The notes below the pieces were generated by a model. That model was not told where the DNA came from and made no database searches. It was given only the letters and a program-made list of their open reading frames with translations. Position numbers and translations under genes: made by a program. Positions 56,301 to 59,300 of a DNA stretch of 64,000 nucleotides are shown piece by piece; within the stretch, counting starts at the first letter, position 1, and each line of letters starts with the position of its first letter. The DNA is from Nectonema munidae (Eukaryota > Nematomorpha > Nectonematoida > Nectonematidae): positions 248,001 to 312,000 of the forward strand of contig JAUIRK010000921.1 of assembly GCA_030549495.1 (NCBI GenBank). The letters run 5' to 3'.

Positions 56301-59300
56301 ATTATCCACACACAACTCCAGCGTTCGAAGTCCTTGACTTACCTAAAAATATATTTAGTAGTGAGATTTACACTGGCTTAAATATTTATTCAACTTTACC
56401 TTTGCAATTTTTTCCCTTTTTATTTTTTTACCTTTGCGTGAGTATGGTTGGTTAGATTACTGGGTTTCGATAACTCAAGGTCTTGGGTTCGATCCCCCAT
56501 CAAGCCCACTTTCTTCATAGTTCGATATGAGCCTTTACCTATTTTGCTCGTCGCCTAGTTTAAAATTTCATTTCCTCATATCTTTCTCAACTACTTCTTT
56601 CCAAGTTGTTTTTGGTTTACCCTTACCCTTACCGAAATTTTGTAAAAAAAATTAATATAAAGTAATAGTATTGAAAACGACGCAAAATATTTCGCCATAA
56701 GATATATTTTGGTTCTAAATAAGTTTTTGTTTCAACACAGCTTCAAAAACAACAACCAGGTCGGTGATAAAATGAATAGCAGGCGCACATGTCTTCTGAA
56801 GCAGAATTTCATGAAAAAACTATACCCATCCATAAGACATAATAATTTTAAAGAAGAACAATACGAAACAGATATTTCAGTCATACCACTGAAAAATAGG
56901 ATGGAATGAGAAACAGTCAATTGATTTTAAAATAATAATCGCAGACTGACTCTATAACTGTTTTAGGAATGCTACGAAAATTACAGTGGTTGAACTGTTG
57001 AGAAAGTCAGAAATCTTTCTTTTCAAAAGTTCCAACTTTTATGCAGAGAAGCCTTTAAATATTGACACGCATTTTTTTACATAGAAAGAATTTATAATAA
57101 GAATGTTACTTATTAAAACTCATCCTAGAACGTATTTTTCTAGTAGACAAAAAATTACTTTGTTTTCATTTGTATCTTCTTGATACTCAAATTTATGGCG
57201 TTTAAAAATATTTAGAGCTTATAAAATGCTTTTAAGCTAAAATACAATGGATCGATACAAAACACATTTCAACATTTTACAAACGAGAAGTCGTCATAAC
57301 ACTCATCTAAGAAAATCAAAACTTAAATAAACTTTCAATAACCGGGAGAGAAGGAAAATGAAAAATAAAAAATATAATAGGTTCTTACCAGAGAAGGTGG
57401 ACTATTGAGGGCGCAAATCAAAGGCTCCATCAACAAACCAAGATAAGGGAGAAGAGAGCTTAGTCTGACAGGAACGGTAAGTGACAATTCAACAAACAAG
57501 TCTTTTAGGGATGACTTTTGCGAAGTGCTTTGCAGGGAATTCAGGGCTTAGAAAAATATTGCAATTAATCTAGCATTCAAGTAAGACAAAAATTTGAGAT
57601 TAGAAAATGACTTAAATAACTAAGAGGGGCGTGAATAAGGTTCAGTGGAGTATGCCCCTAACTAACCAGCAAACAAATCAGGAAATCAATATATTAAAAA
57701 ATAAGAACATTTGTTCTAATTTTTGTTTTTAAAATTATATTAATTTGAAATTTTTCGAAAAAACAATGTTACAAAAACCTAAAAAAAATATTTTATACTT
57801 TTTTACACAAAAAGTTGACTAACTTTTTGTGTATTTTAACAAATTTTTATTGTTACGTGATAGGAATTTTTAAGAAATTTTCGCCACAATCGACTTTATC
57901 AATCAGACACAAAGAATTTAACAAATTTAAAATTTTTAATTAATGTTTACTTTATACACAAATTTTATGGGTCATCTTCCGGGCCAAATCTACATTAAAA
58001 TTTTGTTAAATGTATTTAATACCTTCAAATTATACTTAAAAAATATCTATAATGAGGAATGTCTGAATTAGCATTGATATTCAAAATATTTGTTGCGTTT
58101 TTTTTGTTAAATGTGATAAGTATATTGTAAAGTAAGAATTTTTTTATTTCGGAAAAAGTTGTTTCTTATGCTACTTCAATATTGATTTATAAAAGTTTTT
58201 TTATTCTGAGTCTATTTCAAGGTTTTTTTCTCTTTATATTTTTCATATCTAGATTCAATTCAGTATTACTTTGTAAAAAACCATGTCTTTAATTTACTTA
58301 AAAACTTGATTCATAAAATTGATCAATATATTGAAGTGAATTCAATACCACAAGGTCCTGGGTTCGATCCAGCATCAAGCCTTCTTTGTGCATAGATAAA
58401 AACACTCCAAGTTAAATTTACCTAAACTTATCGTGTTTTAAAATTCTTTTAATTCATATTTCACTCTTTATAAGCACATGAAGTAGCAATTACTTCCCTA
58501 ATTTATCCATATTAATCATCGGAGATGTAATTGTCTTAGACATATCCTTTATTATACAAACGCTTTATACCCTACAAAACAAAGAAATTAAGATGAAAGG
58601 TTTATGAGTACTGATAGAATCTGTTAAAATAGAATAAATCTCAAAAATAAAGTTCCATGTTTTATCTGAAAAAGATAAGTGAATACTGATAAAGGTTGAG
58701 CATTACAACGTTTATTAATCCCATCAAAACTGGATTAGGAGTTTCAAATGATGGAGACCATTATAAAATCTATGAAGGTAATCAAAAAATAGTTGTTGGG
58801 CAAATTTTAAAAAAAATATATGAAAAACAAGATAGAAAACGTCATAAGTATAAAATATCACAAACCTGTACACAAAAAACAAATGCCTTCAAATAAAATT
58901 ACGAGATAAAAATCGAAATTTAAATCACCTGATAAAGTATAATGCAAAAATGTAAGTACAGCTAAAACTATCTTAATGATTAAATTTTCTAAAAGACGAA
59001 ATGTTTATAACGACAATTTTATTAATTCTTCCCAATTATTCCTGATTCATTCTATTCGGCCTTCATAGCAACTGCATGTTTACAGAGACCAGTTTTGATT
59101 ATTCACTTAAGTGGCCTCTTAGGATTGAGTGCATAAGAATGAGAAGTACATTTTAAGAAAAATCAATCAGTATGAGAATTATTAGAAATCGAAGATCAAA
59201 CAATCTAAATATGAATTATTTTTTTCATAAAGTTTTCAAGTTCAAGAAGAGAAGATAAGAAAGAAGATGTGTACGTAATTAAAACTCATTCTTATCTTTT

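Noticed and set aside
58696-58896. Plus-strand open frame rich in Lys
   Set aside because: Composition of AT-rich sequence; no motif.
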